Assembly: GCA_963205185.1 (NCBI GenBank)
Contig: CAUJHZ010000028.1
Coordinates: 1-46,020 of the forward strand
Origin: Planctomycetota bacterium
GTDB lineage: Bacteria > Planctomycetota > Phycisphaerae > Phycisphaerales > UBA5793
Reading direction: 5' to 3'
Length of the DNA: 46,020 nucleotides
The notes below the pieces were generated by a model, which saw only the letters and a list, made by a program, of their open reading frames with translations, had not been told where the DNA came from and made no database searches. The translations under genes were made by a program, and so were the position numbers. This document shows positions 16,623 to 24,621 of this stretch, in pieces; the stretch's first letter is position 1, and every line of letters begins with the position of its first letter.

Positions 16623-17654
16623 TCAGGCCGCAGGCGTGGCGCTGATGGTCGCGCCGCCCGGCGCCGGTTCGCACAGGACGACCTGCCCCTTGCCGCCTCG
16701 CTTGGCGACATAGAGCATCTCGTCGGCGATGCGAATGAGTTCTTCGCCCGAACTCGCCCGGCTCGTGCGGGCGCAGGAGATGCCCACCGACATCGCCAGC
16801 GGCTGGTCGGTGCACACGGTCCGCGTGACCGCATCCTCGTAGTCTTGCTTGATGCGCCGCGCGAGGTTGACGGCCGTTGCGGCGTCGGTGCGCGGGAGAA
16901 TGATGACGAATTCGTCCCCGCCATAGCGGGCGGCGAGATCGGACTCGCGCCGGTTGGCGAGGATCACCTTGCCCGCCAGGCGCAGCATGTCGTCGCCGTG
17001 CTGGTGGCCAAGCGTGTCATTGAGCGTCTTGAAGCCGTCGAGGTCGATCATGATGCACGCGAGATCGCCCGAGTGGCGCAAGGTTTCGGCAAAGAGGCGC
17101 GGCAGGTCTTCGTTGAGATGGCGGCGGTTGGACAGTCCGGTGAGCGCATCGGTCAGCGCCATCTCTTCGAGCCGCGCCACCATTGACGTGAGCTGCGAGT
17201 GGCTGCGCCGCACCTGCTCGAGCGAGAGTTCCAGCTCGCGCTGCAGCCGCACGTTCTCCTGCTTGGTCCGCCAGCGCGAGAGGTTCTTCTCGACCATGAG
17301 CGGCAGGATCGAGAGAAACTCGCCGGCCTTCACGACGTAGTCATACGCGCCTTCGCGCAGCGCCTGCAGGGCGGTGCGGTGATCGGATTCGCCGGTGACC
17401 ATGATCACCGGCAGCATCGGCTGCCTGATGAGGAACTGCTGCAGGGCCGTGAGTCCCGTGCCGTCGGGCAGGTTGTAGTCGCACAGGGCCAGATCGACCG
17501 ACGACAGATCGCCGCCGACGGCCTGGGCAATCGTCGAGCAGACCCGAACGCAGTCGCATTCGAAGTGATCCTGCAGCACGTCCCTGATGAGCGACGCGGT
17601 GTCGGGGTCGTCTTCGAGTACGAGCAGTCGTGGTGGCTGGGTGCGCTGCGTCAT
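16623..17654 (-). CDS. Response regulator with diguanylate cyclase (REC-GGDEF)
   Basis: A protein of about 343 residues: receiver domain (about 10-130), a coiled-coil linker (about 140-180), then a GGDEF domain. The receiver has the acidic pair in VLEDDPD, phospho-acceptor Asp in LALCDYNLPDG, Thr in VTGES and Lys in YVVKAGEF. The cyclase has RYGGDEF intact and an RESD inhibitory site five residues before it, so it should make c-di-GMP and be product-inhibited. It is the last gene of a kinase, regulator and cyclase operon and is the probable output of the kinase. The start at ATG 17654 is chosen to begin the receiver; a GGAG lies 12 bases upstream, which is a little far. Confidence 0.93.
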   Translation of the reverse strand: MTQRTQPPRLLVLEDDPDTASLIRDVLQDHFECDCVRVCSTIAQAVGGDLSSVDLALCDYNLPDGTGLTALQQFLIRQPMLPVIMVTGESDHRTALQALREGAYDYVVKAGEFLSILPLMVEKNLSRWRTKQENVRLQRELELSLEQVRRSHSQLTSMVARLEEMALTDALTGLSNRRHLNEDLPRLFAETLRHSGDLACIMIDLDGFKTLNDTLGHQHGDDMLRLAGKVILANRRESDLAARYGGDEFVIILPRTDAATAVNLARRIKQDYEDAVTRTVCTDQPLAMSVGISCARTSRASSGEELIRIADEMLYVAKRGGKGQVVLCEPAPGGATISATPAA

Positions 17655-17715
17655 GGGCGCGTCATTCTCCAATGACAAGGGTTCAGGGCGATCCTCGCCC
17701 CCGTGGTGAATCCGC

Positions 17716-18183
17716 TCAGGCTGCAGAGGCCCCGGGCAACTGGCGATGCACCGTCGTCCAATAGACCGCCGCCGCCTCGATGCGACGCAGCATGTCCTGC
17801 GTGTCGCGAACCTTGCAGGTGTAACTGCTCGCGCCATTGCTCAGCGCGCGGCGTTCAGACTCATCATCATCCAGCCCCGTCATCACCACCACCGGCAGGT
17901 CGCGCAGGCGATGGTCGGCGCGAACCCGCACGAGCACCTCGTGCCCGTCAGCGCCGGGCATTTCGAGATCGAGCAGGACCAGATCCGGCCGCGGCGACGA
18001 CTTGTCCGAGCCGACCCGCTGCAGGAAGCGGATGCCATCACACCCATCGACGCACTCGAACACCTTGATGGGGCGGCCGAGCGACTCGATGGCGTCGCGC
18101 ACGAGCATCCGATAGTCAGGGTCGTCATCGACCAGCAGGATCACCGCTTCACTCACCTTGCCGCCTCGCGTTCCGGTTGACAT
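17716..18183 (-). CDS. Single-domain response regulator (Rcp1/CheY-like)
   Basis: A receiver-only protein of 155 residues. Key residues are the acidic triad in LLVDDDPDYRML, phospho-acceptor Asp in LVLLDLEMPGADGHEVL, Thr in VVMTGLDDD and Lys in SYTCKVRD. The ADGHEVL stretch and the overall length match the response regulators often encoded beside phytochrome-type or membrane histidine kinases. It has no output domain and is probably a phosphate shuttle between the upstream kinase and the downstream REC-GGDEF protein, or a phosphate sink. AGGAGTGGAG lies 4-8 bases before the ATG. The gap to the kinase is 56 bases and the gap to the cyclase is 61. Confidence 0.92.
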   Translation of the reverse strand: MSTGTRGGKVSEAVILLVDDDPDYRMLVRDAIESLGRPIKVFECVDGCDGIRFLQRVGSDKSSPRPDLVLLDLEMPGADGHEVLVRVRADHRLRDLPVVVMTGLDDDESERRALSNGASSYTCKVRDTQDMLRRIEAAAVYWTTVHRQLPGASAA

Positions 18184-18239
18184 GTCGCTCCACTCCTGGC
18201 CTTGTTATTTCGACGCGTTCCAGCCCCGCATGCAGCGCA

Positions 18240-19904
18240 TTACGCCGCCGACCGGTTTGCGGGCGAGCCGAGATCGGCAGAGACGATACGGCTCGCCGGA
18301 ATTGACACTTTGAACGTACTCCCGACGCCCACTTCGCTCTGGAGCGTGATTTCGCCGCCCCAGTGCTCCACGACCGCCCGCACGCTCGCCAGTCCGATAC
18401 CTCGGCCCGGCACGCCGGTGGTGCCCGCCTCCGAGCCGCGGCGAAAGACCTGAAAGACCCGCTGCTGGTCGGACGCGGCGATGCCCGGCCCGGTGTCCGC
18501 CACCGACACGTGCAGCGTCCGCTTTTCGAGTGCATGCGAGATGGTGATGCGCCGCGTCGGCCGCTGGCCCATGTACTTGGCCGCGTTGTCGATCAGGTTC
18601 AGAAACACCTGCCGGGCCAGGTTGCGCTCGACGTGCACGGTGGGCAGCGTGGTCTCGATGCCGCACTCGATGCCGCGTTCGCCCAGTTCGTGTTCAAGCG
18701 CCTGGATGATGCCTGCGACCAGTTCGTGCAGATCGACCGGTTCGCATTCGCCGGGTCTCGTGCGGATGCGGCTCAGTTCGAGCAGATCATCGAGCATGGA
18801 CGACTCGAGTTCGACGTTGGCGGCGATGCGTTCGAGTCGGTGCCTGGCTTCTTCGGGAAGCGAGTCGCCGAAGCGCCGCTGCAGCATTGTCGTCATGCCG
18901 GCGATGTTGCGCAGCGGAGCGCTCAGGTCGTGGCTCACCGTTCGCAGAAACTCGTTCTTGGTCTCGATCTCGAGTTCGAGGCGATGGTTGGCCGCGTTGA
19001 GCGCGGCGGTGCGCTCGTCCACCTGCTGTTCGAGCGATTCGTTGGCGCGCAGGAGTTCGCTGCGCGCCTGCGCCAGCGTGCCGGCGGTTTCAAGCACCGA
19101 TCGAGCCAGCAGTCCGAGTTCGTCGTTGCGCCGCAGGGGCAGGTGCGGCAGGCGCTCGCCCGACGCGAGCATCGTGACGGCCCGCATGATCCGCCGCAGC
19201 GGCCTTGTAAGACGGCGCATGAGCAGTGCCGTGATCGGCACGGAGATCAGACAGGCCACGCACACCACGCCGATGACCAGCGCCCGCATGCGCTGCACCG
19301 TCGCGCGATGCACGGGATCAATGAACGCGAACGTGACGTGTCCGAGCAGATCGGCTCCGCCGGCTGCACCGGTCGAAGAGAAGATCGGCGTGCGCAAGAC
19401 GCGCGCTTCGGGCGCCGGCGCATAGTTGAGCAGCGTGGGCAGGCTCTGCGTCAGCGCCGCCTGCTCGTGCTCTCCGAAGCGTTTGAGGTAGTGCTGGTAC
19501 AGATCCTCGTTGTTCACATGCTGCGAGAGCGATGCGCCGAACCGATCCTCCACTTGAACGAAGGCCACGGCCGAGTCGATGGCAACCGCGTCGAGCCGGT
19601 CGCGCAGCGCCGTCGGGTTGCGATGCTCGAGCGGTTGGCGAAACTCGTCGGCCAGATGCCCGCCGATGCGCACCGTCTCGCGCGCCAGCGTCTCCTCGAG
19701 TTGCGACTCGATGAGCCGCTCGAGCATGAGGTTGCTCGTGCCCACGGTGACGACGACCATCGCCAGCACGAGCAGCAGTACGCGGAACTGGAGCCGGTGC
19801 CGGATAGGCACAAGATTCGAGTTGTCGCCATCACGTTCTGACACGTCTGCCGCCTTTGGAAGCCGCGCGACGGGCGCGCAAGCTCCTGAAGAGACTTCGG
19901 CCAT
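18240..19904 (-). CDS. Membrane sensor histidine kinase
   Basis: A protein of about 554 residues. Order: first membrane segment (about residues 35-60, VLLLVLAMVVVTVG), a periplasmic sensor region of about 150 residues without a recognised fold, second membrane segment (ALVIGVVCVACLISVPI), HAMP (RRLTRPLRRIMRAV), coiled coil, HisKA with FLRTVSHDLSAPLRNIAG, then HATPase with NLIDNAAKY (N box), DTGPGIA (G1) and GRGIGLA (G2). All catalytic motifs are intact. The start is uncertain: ATG 19904 is used, but a GTG at 19844 would also precede the membrane segment. It heads the operon with the two response regulators, so it likely tunes c-di-GMP. It is divergent from rplK. Confidence 0.92.
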   Translation of the reverse strand: MAEVSSGACAPVARLPKAADVSERDGDNSNLVPIRHRLQFRVLLLVLAMVVVTVGTSNLMLERLIESQLEETLARETVRIGGHLADEFRQPLEHRNPTALRDRLDAVAIDSAVAFVQVEDRFGASLSQHVNNEDLYQHYLKRFGEHEQAALTQSLPTLLNYAPAPEARVLRTPIFSSTGAAGGADLLGHVTFAFIDPVHRATVQRMRALVIGVVCVACLISVPITALLMRRLTRPLRRIMRAVTMLASGERLPHLPLRRNDELGLLARSVLETAGTLAQARSELLRANESLEQQVDERTAALNAANHRLELEIETKNEFLRTVSHDLSAPLRNIAGMTTMLQRRFGDSLPEEARHRLERIAANVELESSMLDDLLELSRIRTRPGECEPVDLHELVAGIIQALEHELGERGIECGIETTLPTVHVERNLARQVFLNLIDNAAKYMGQRPTRRITISHALEKRTLHVSVADTGPGIAASDQQRVFQVFRRGSEAGTTGVPGRGIGLASVRAVVEHWGGEITLQSEVGVGSTFKVSIPASRIVSADLGSPANRSAA

Positions 19905-20063
19905 CGGCTCGCCGAGGTGGGGCCGGAGTCGCAGAACCCACCCTCGGCGGGCGGTTGGGGCACGGCAACTCGATCCAGACGCTGCAGGGCGCATAATCCG
20001 CACAGGCGGACCTGGGGGCCTTGGCCATCCCCTCCTGGCCGCCGTCGAGCGATCTGGCGCCTC

Positions 20064-20093
20064 TTGTCCACCTGCCGGGCAGCGGCCTATGAT
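20064..20093 (+). promoter_or_regulatory. Candidate sigma-70-type promoter of the rplK operon
   Basis: TTGTCC (20064-20069), an 18-base spacer, then TATGAT (20088-20093). It lies about 110 bases before the rplK ATG. The leader between them contains a CCCGGC/GCCGGG hairpin near 20163-20178, a possible site for ribosomal-protein feedback. Confidence 0.5.
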
Positions 20094-20203
20094 CCGTTTC
20101 GTCAATTTGAACCGCTTGCACCACCGTGCGTCCGCTGACCCCTGGCCGGGTCTCGGACCCACCCCGGCAGTCGCCGGGCAGCATCCGTGGGAGGTCCCTC
20201 TCG

Positions 20204-20629
20204 ATGGCCAAGAAGATCAATTCTCAATTTAAGATTCTCGCGCCGGGAGGGCAGGCCACGCCCGCTCCGCCGCTTGGTCCCGCGCTGGGCGCCAAGGGCA
20301 TCAACCCCGGCCAGTTCATTCAGAAGTTCAACGAAGCGACCCGCCAGTTCAACGGCAAGGTGGTCGGCTGCATCGTCACGCTTTACGACGACCGCAGCTT
20401 CGAACTCGAGATCAAGTCCTCGCCGGCTTCGGTGCTCATCAAGGAAAAGGCCGGACTCGATAAGGGCAGCGGCCTCGTGGGCAAGGAGACGGTCGGCTCG
20501 ATCACCCGCGCCCAGGCCGAGGAGATCGCCAGGGAGAAGATGGCCGACCTGACGGCCGCCGATCTCGATGCCGCCGTTCGCATCATCATGGGTACCGCCC
20601 GCTCGATGGGCGTGAAGGTGGAGGGCTGA
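20204..20629 (+). CDS. rplK: 50S ribosomal protein L11
   Basis: A protein of 141 residues, the exact family length. It binds 23S rRNA at the GTPase-associated centre and supports factor-dependent GTP hydrolysis and RelA activation. Recognisable stretches are INSQFKILAPGGQATPAPPL, GPALGAKGINPGQFIQKFN, and C-terminal AAVRIIMGTARSMGVKVEG. GGGAGG lies 9 bases before the ATG at 20204. It is first in rplK-rplA-rplJ-rplL, with 4 bases to rplA. The usual upstream neighbours secE and nusG are absent; a histidine kinase lies there on the other strand. Confidence 0.98.
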   Translation: MAKKINSQFKILAPGGQATPAPPLGPALGAKGINPGQFIQKFNEATRQFNGKVVGCIVTLYDDRSFELEIKSSPASVLIKEKAGLDKGSGLVGKETVGSITRAQAEEIAREKMADLTAADLDAAVRIIMGTARSMGVKVEG

Positions 20630-20633
20630 AGCC

Positions 20634-21311
20634 ATGGCCAGATTGAGCAAGCGCGCCAAAGCCAACGCCGAACTCGTCCCCGCCGAGCCGCTCCCTCTCA
20701 AGGACGCCGTGACGGTGCTCAAGAAGTTCAAGGGCCCGAAGTTCGACCAGACGGTCGAGATCTGCTTTACGCTGGGCATCGACACGACGCAGGCCGACCA
20801 GCTCGTGCGCGGCGCCGTCGCCCTGCCGCACGGCGTGGGCAAGAGCAAGCGCGTCATCGCGTTCTGCGGCAGCGACGACGCTGCGGCAGCCCGGGAAGCC
20901 GGGGCGATCGAAGCCGGCGCCGATGACCTCGTCAAGAAAGTGTCCGACGGCTGGATGGATTTCGACGTCGCCGTCGCTTCGCCTGACATGATGAAGATCG
21001 TCAGCCGCCTCGGCCGCCAACTCGGCCCGCGCGGCCTGATGCCCACACCCAAGGCCGGCACGGTGACCACCGACATCGCCAAGGCGGTGCGCGAGTACTC
21101 CGCCGGCAAGGTCGAATACCGCAACGACAAGGGCGGCAACGTGCAGGCCGCCGTCGGCCGCATGAGCTTCAGCGAGGATCACCTCGCGGACAACATCGAC
21201 TTCTTCATTCAGACGATCATGAAAGCCAAGCCCTCGTCAACCAAGGGCCAGTTTGTCAAGAAAGTCACCATCAGCGGCACGATGACGCCCGGCGTCCGCG
21301 TCGTCGTCTGA
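20634..21311 (+). CDS. rplA: 50S ribosomal protein L1
   Basis: A protein of 225 residues, near the usual 229-235. L1 forms the mobile stalk that helps eject deacylated tRNA from the E site, and in many bacteria it represses its own operon. Signatures seen are FDQTVEICFTLGIDTTQADQ, RGAVALPHGVGKSKRVI, and GRQLGPRGLMPTPKAGTVT (the L1 signature), ending TISGTMTPGVRVVV. It begins 4 bases after rplK, so the two are coupled. Confidence 0.98.
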   Translation: MARLSKRAKANAELVPAEPLPLKDAVTVLKKFKGPKFDQTVEICFTLGIDTTQADQLVRGAVALPHGVGKSKRVIAFCGSDDAAAAREAGAIEAGADDLVKKVSDGWMDFDVAVASPDMMKIVSRLGRQLGPRGLMPTPKAGTVTTDIAKAVREYSAGKVEYRNDKGGNVQAAVGRMSFSEDHLADNIDFFIQTIMKAKPSSTKGQFVKKVTISGTMTPGVRVVV

Positions 21312-21315
21312 ACCT

Positions 21316-21343
21316 CTGGTCCCTGGTTCCTGGTCCCTAGTGC
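21316..21343 (+). repeat. Heptamer tandem repeat between rplA and rplJ
   Basis: Four head-to-tail 7-base units: CTGGTCC, CTGGTTC, CTGGTCC and CTAGTGC, then a partial CTG. The array begins 5 bases after the rplA stop and ends 20 bases before the rplJ ATG, in what would be the L10 mRNA leader. Confidence 0.75.
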
Positions 21344-21363
21344 CTGACTGAATCGAGCCTCCC

Positions 21364-21909
21364 ATGAGCAAAGTCGTCAAAGACCTCATCATCAACGAGT
21401 ACCGCAACCGCTTCGACGGCGTCACCGATGCGCTGCTCGTGGACATCCGTGAACTCAAGGCGGATCAGAACATCGAACTGCGCAAGGGCCTTCGCAGCAA
21501 GGGCATCCGCGTCACCGTGGTGCGCAACGCGCTGGCGACCAAGGCCTTCGAGGGCACGGCGCTGAGCCCGCTCGACCCCCTGCTCACCGGCCCCAGCGCC
21601 GTGGTGTACGGCGGCGAGACGGTCATCGACGTCGCCCGCGAAGTGGTCGATTTCGCCAAGAAACTCCGCAAGATGGAACTCAAGGGCGCCATCCTCGACG
21701 GCGAAGTCTTCAAGGGCAAAGCCGGCGTCGAAGCCCTGAGCAAGTACCCCACGCGCACCGAAGCGCTCGGCCAGGCTGTGCAGCTCGTGCTCAGCCCGGG
21801 TTCAGCCCTCGTCGGCGCCGTCACCGGCCCCGGCGGCGCGCTCATGGCCATCGTCAAGAGCATCGAAGAGAAGCTTGAAAAGGGCGAGACGATCGCCAAG
21901 GTGGGATGA
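21364..21909 (+). CDS. rplJ: 50S ribosomal protein L10
   Basis: A protein of 181 residues. L10 anchors L7/L12 dimers on the ribosome. The N-terminal rRNA-binding part includes KDLIINEYRNRFDGVTDALL, LRSKGIRVTVVRNALATKAF and LTGPSAVVYGG. The C-terminal helix that binds L7/L12 dimers is represented by GPGGALMAIVKSIEEKLEKG. The leader between rplA and rplJ is only 52 bases and is filled largely by a heptamer repeat. No classical L10-binding kink-turn leader was recognised. Confidence 0.97.
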   Translation: MSKVVKDLIINEYRNRFDGVTDALLVDIRELKADQNIELRKGLRSKGIRVTVVRNALATKAFEGTALSPLDPLLTGPSAVVYGGETVIDVAREVVDFAKKLRKMELKGAILDGEVFKGKAGVEALSKYPTRTEALGQAVQLVLSPGSALVGAVTGPGGALMAIVKSIEEKLEKGETIAKVG

Positions 21910-22038
21910 ATCACCGGCGGGCCGCGCCCGCCACGCAACCGAACCAACCCGCGCATCCGACGGGCCTGCAAAGGTTAAATGATCGATGGTCGATCACCTC
22001 TTGGATGCCGAGTCTGTCTGATTTGATTGGAGCACATC

Positions 22039-22446
<408 letters not shown>

Positions 22447-22481
22447 TTCAGCCGATTTCGGCCTGAATATCGGCCCTTTCG

Positions 22482-22517
22482 CAACGCCCGGGCTGCCCCG
22501 GGCGTTGTGTCTTTTCT
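22482..22517 (+). terminator. Rho-independent terminator of the rplKAJL operon
   Basis: An 11-bp perfect stem CAACGCCCGGG/CCCGGGCGTTG (22482-22492 with 22497-22507), a 4-base loop, then TGTCTTTTCT. It lies 35 bases after the rplL stop. Confidence 0.9.
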
Positions 22518-22568
22518 CGATAATCCGACCCCGATTCGCCCGTGCTTATCTGGAATGCGCGCGGTTTC

Positions 22569-22577
22569 TGGTATACT
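22569..22577 (+). promoter_or_regulatory. Extended -10 promoter of the 22656 gene
   Basis: TGGTATACT is an extended -10 (TG-N-TATACT at 22572-22577) about 79 bases before the ATG at 22656. No good -35 hexamer is present, as is usual for extended -10 promoters. Confidence 0.5.
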
Positions 22578-22655
22578 CGGCTTCGGGCGGCTGTCTCGGC
22601 CGATCGGTCCGGGCCGCCCGGCATCTGGGAATCCATAGATGAGAAGGAGAAAGAA

Positions 22656-23480
22656 ATGAATGCACGTCTCTGCACCGCGATCATGGCCATGGGCTTCGGC
22701 ACTGCCGCCCTGGCGCAAACCGGCACGCTCGACCAGGTCTCGCCGATGACCAACGCCGGCTTCAACCTCAGCGCCTCTTCGCTGCAATGGCAGCAGCAGG
22801 TGCGCGTCGGCGTCGCCGGCTAACTGGAGGGCTTCGAACTCATGATCCAGGGTAACGCCGGCGCCCAGTTCAACGCGCGCGTCCGCATCGGCGACGGCTG
22901 GAACACCGGCGCCATCGTCTTCCAGAACCTCTTCACCAAGCCCAACAACGGCAACGAAATCATGTTCATCGACGTGACCTCGGCGAACATCAACCTCGGC
23001 GTCGGCGACACCTTCGTCATCGAAACCCAGGGCAACGACACGGGCGCCGGGCTCGTGGGCAGTTACGATCCCTCCAATCCGCAGTACCCCGAGTTTCTCT
23101 TTCTCAATGGCCCCGGCTGCTTCTCCGACTGCGGCTGGCGGCACGGCTTCAACACCTACATGATCGAAGGCGGCGGACTGACGCTGGATCTCTCCGGCCC
23201 GTGCCCCGGCCAGGTCACTGTTGACATCAGCGGCGCCACGCCCGGCGGACGCGTCGCCATCGTCTACGGCACCTGCAACGGCAGCACGACGATTCCCGGC
23301 GGGCCGTGCGCCGGCACCGTGCTCGACGTCGGCGGCGCCACGCTGCTGCGCTTCGTCACCGCTGACGCCAACGGCAACGCCAGCACCAGCGGCAACGCCC
23401 CGCAAGGCGCGTGCGGCCGCATCTGCGTCCAGGCCGTTGACGCCACGACGTGCGAAACGAGCAACGACGAAGGCCTCTGA
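22656..23480 (+). pseudogene. Secreted protein gene interrupted by one in-frame TAA
   Basis: The reading frame from ATG 22656 (AAGGAG 6 bases upstream) begins with a signal peptide, LCTAIMAMGFGTAALAQ. It stops at TAA 22821-22823, codon 56, then continues in the same frame without a further stop to 23480. Across the stop the sequence reads VRVGVAG-stop-LEGFEL and continues as one beta-rich protein of about 274 residues. Changing one base (TAA to CAA, Gln) restores it. The last 86 residues form the shared C-terminal domain with four conserved-looking Cys. It may be a fresh nonsense mutation, a sequencing or assembly error, or a readthrough site. The function of the intact protein is unknown; it would be exported. 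Confidence 0.85.
23220..23480 (+). other. Shared C-terminal domain, copy in broken secreted gene
   Basis: The last 86 codons: VDISGATPGGRVAIVYG, IPGGPCAGTVLDVGG, FVTADANGNAS, ACGRICVQAVDATTCETSN. It aligns by eye with 43822-44097 (IPNGNPCSGTALELG, VCGGYLQLVDITRCATSN) and more loosely with the subtilase end. Confidence 0.65.
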
Positions 23481-23510
23481 TCCCTCGCTTGCCTGCTGCT
23501 CGCATCACAT

Positions 23511-23544
23511 CACACGACCCCGCGCCCCGGCGCGGGGTCGTGTG
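23511..23544. terminator. GC-rich perfect palindrome, probable terminator
   Basis: A 16-base arm (23511-23526, CACACGACCCCGCGCC) and its exact inverse (23529-23544) with two central bases. It is 31 bases past the stop of the broken gene. No T-run follows, so termination by hairpin alone is uncertain. Confidence 0.6.
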
Positions 23545-23616
23545 CGTGACGGGGGACTTCGACGACCGGCATTGTGGCCCTGTTCCGCCGCGCCGCGGGT
23601 TCGTACACTCTCTCCC

Positions 23617-24177
23617 ATGGCCGCTGCCAAGACCATCCACCGGGCGATCTACTCCGGCTCGTTTGACCCCGTCACGCTGGGGCATCTGGACGTCATTGCG
23701 CGCGGCAGGCGGATGTTCGATGACCTCATCGTCGCCATCGGCCGCAACATCGCCAAGCGCGAACTGTTCAGCATGAAGCAGCGGCGGCAGATGGTCGAGC
23801 GGCTCATTGCCGACATGAAAAACGGCGAGCCGGGCGCGGGCAACGTCCGCGTGGAGACCTACCAGGGCCTGACCGTCGATTTTGCGCGCAGCGTGGATGC
23901 GACGATCATCCTGCGCGGCATTCGCAACATCAGCGATCTCGCCTACGAGTGCCAGCTGGCCATGACCAACCGCCAGGTCGCCAACATTGAGACGGTGTTC
24001 ATCGTCACCGACCAGGCATTCAGTTACACGAGTTCGAGCCTGATCCGCCAGATCGCGGCCCTGGGCGGCGACCTCGATTCGCTCAGCGCCATCGTGCCGC
24101 AGATTGTGGTCGAGGCGCTCAAGGAAATGAAGGCGGCGCGCGGCTTCGAGTATCTCATCGAAGATCACGTCGAGTGA
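23617..24177 (+). CDS. coaD: Phosphopantetheine adenylyltransferase
   Basis: A protein of 186 residues, somewhat longer than the usual 160-170 because of short extensions at both ends. It catalyses the ATP-dependent adenylation of 4'-phosphopantetheine in coenzyme A synthesis. Nucleotidyltransferase motifs are AIYSGSFDPVTLGHLDVI (the T/HxGH loop), TIILRGIRNISDLAYECQLA and FSYTSSSLIRQIAALGGDL (the ISSSxxR-type loop). The start is ATG 23617; no clear ribosome binding site precedes it. It follows the palindrome that ends the broken secreted gene and is followed by a repeat-rich gap. Confidence 0.96.
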   Translation: MAAAKTIHRAIYSGSFDPVTLGHLDVIARGRRMFDDLIVAIGRNIAKRELFSMKQRRQMVERLIADMKNGEPGAGNVRVETYQGLTVDFARSVDATIILRGIRNISDLAYECQLAMTNRQVANIETVFIVTDQAFSYTSSSLIRQIAALGGDLDSLSAIVPQIVVEALKEMKAARGFEYLIEDHVE

Positions 24178-24245
24178 TCACGAGGCCGCAAGGTCGAGAC
24201 GAGCCGCGACGGTGAGGGCGCGTCGCCCAAAGGGGCGACAGCACC

Positions 24246-24369
24246 GTCATGCCTGCGCAGAGCCCGCCCCTGCGCAGGCAGGGGCAGGCATCCACGAGCG
24301 TGCAAGCGCGCACCTTTTGACTTTGAACGCGGATCAAGTGTCGTGGATTCCCGCCTGCGCGGGAATGAC
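24246..24369. repeat. Palindromic-ended intergenic repeat, copy C (124 bp)
   Basis: The left arm is GTCATGCCTGCGCAGAGCCC with a nested inversion (CCCCTGCGCAGGCAGGGG), then GGCATCCA. The CGTGCAAG box lies 5 bases further on. The right arm is TGGATTCCCGCCTGCGCGGG followed by AATGAC. It is the longest copy because of the nested left arm. Confidence 0.8.
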
Positions 24370-24456
24370 TGACTCCGGCATGCGCCGTCGAGGCACATGC
24401 CGTCGCACCTGCAAGGGGCATCTGTCTGCACGCCGAAAGCGTGATCGTCAGGCCTT

Positions 24457-24519
24457 CCGGGCGTCGCGCTCGCTGCGCTCCCTGGACGCCCGGCTACTCA
24501 CGATGAGGCCATCGGCCTC
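24457..24519. repeat. Two adjacent hairpins
   Basis: The first has arms CCGGGCGTC (24457-24465) and GACGCCCGG (24485-24493) around a 19-base loop that is itself partly self-complementary (CGCTCGCTGCG). The second is GAGGCC-ATC-GGCCTC (24505-24519). They may be REP-like elements distinct from copies A to C. Confidence 0.6.
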
Positions 24520-24548
24520 GGGCAGGAGCGATGTTTGTCCCTGCCCGT

Positions 24549-24585
24549 TCGTGGATACCAGCCTCCGCCTTCGCTGGGGCAGGCT
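24549..24585. repeat. Degenerate right arm of the palindromic repeat, copy D
   Basis: TCGTGGATACCAGCCTCCGC followed by CTTCGCTGGGGCAGGCT resembles the right-arm layout of copies A and C (TGGATTCC-palindrome) with several substitutions and no partner arm. Confidence 0.4.
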
Positions 24586-24621
24586 CGGCGCGGCTCGTCT
24601 CGGCGTGCGGCCTCGTCTGTC

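Larger units (their letters stand above)
24178..24621. other. Repeat-rich intergenic region, no gene
   Basis: A 444-base gap between convergent genes. It holds repeat copy C (24246-24369), two further hairpins (24457-24519) and a partial repeat arm (24549-24585). Short open frames here are translations of palindromes and look like artefacts. Confidence 0.75.

Noticed and set aside
24155-24431. Two 88-codon minus-strand frames across repeat copy C
   Set aside because: They are driven by the repeat palindromes and overlap the end of coaD; no ribosome binding site or domain.
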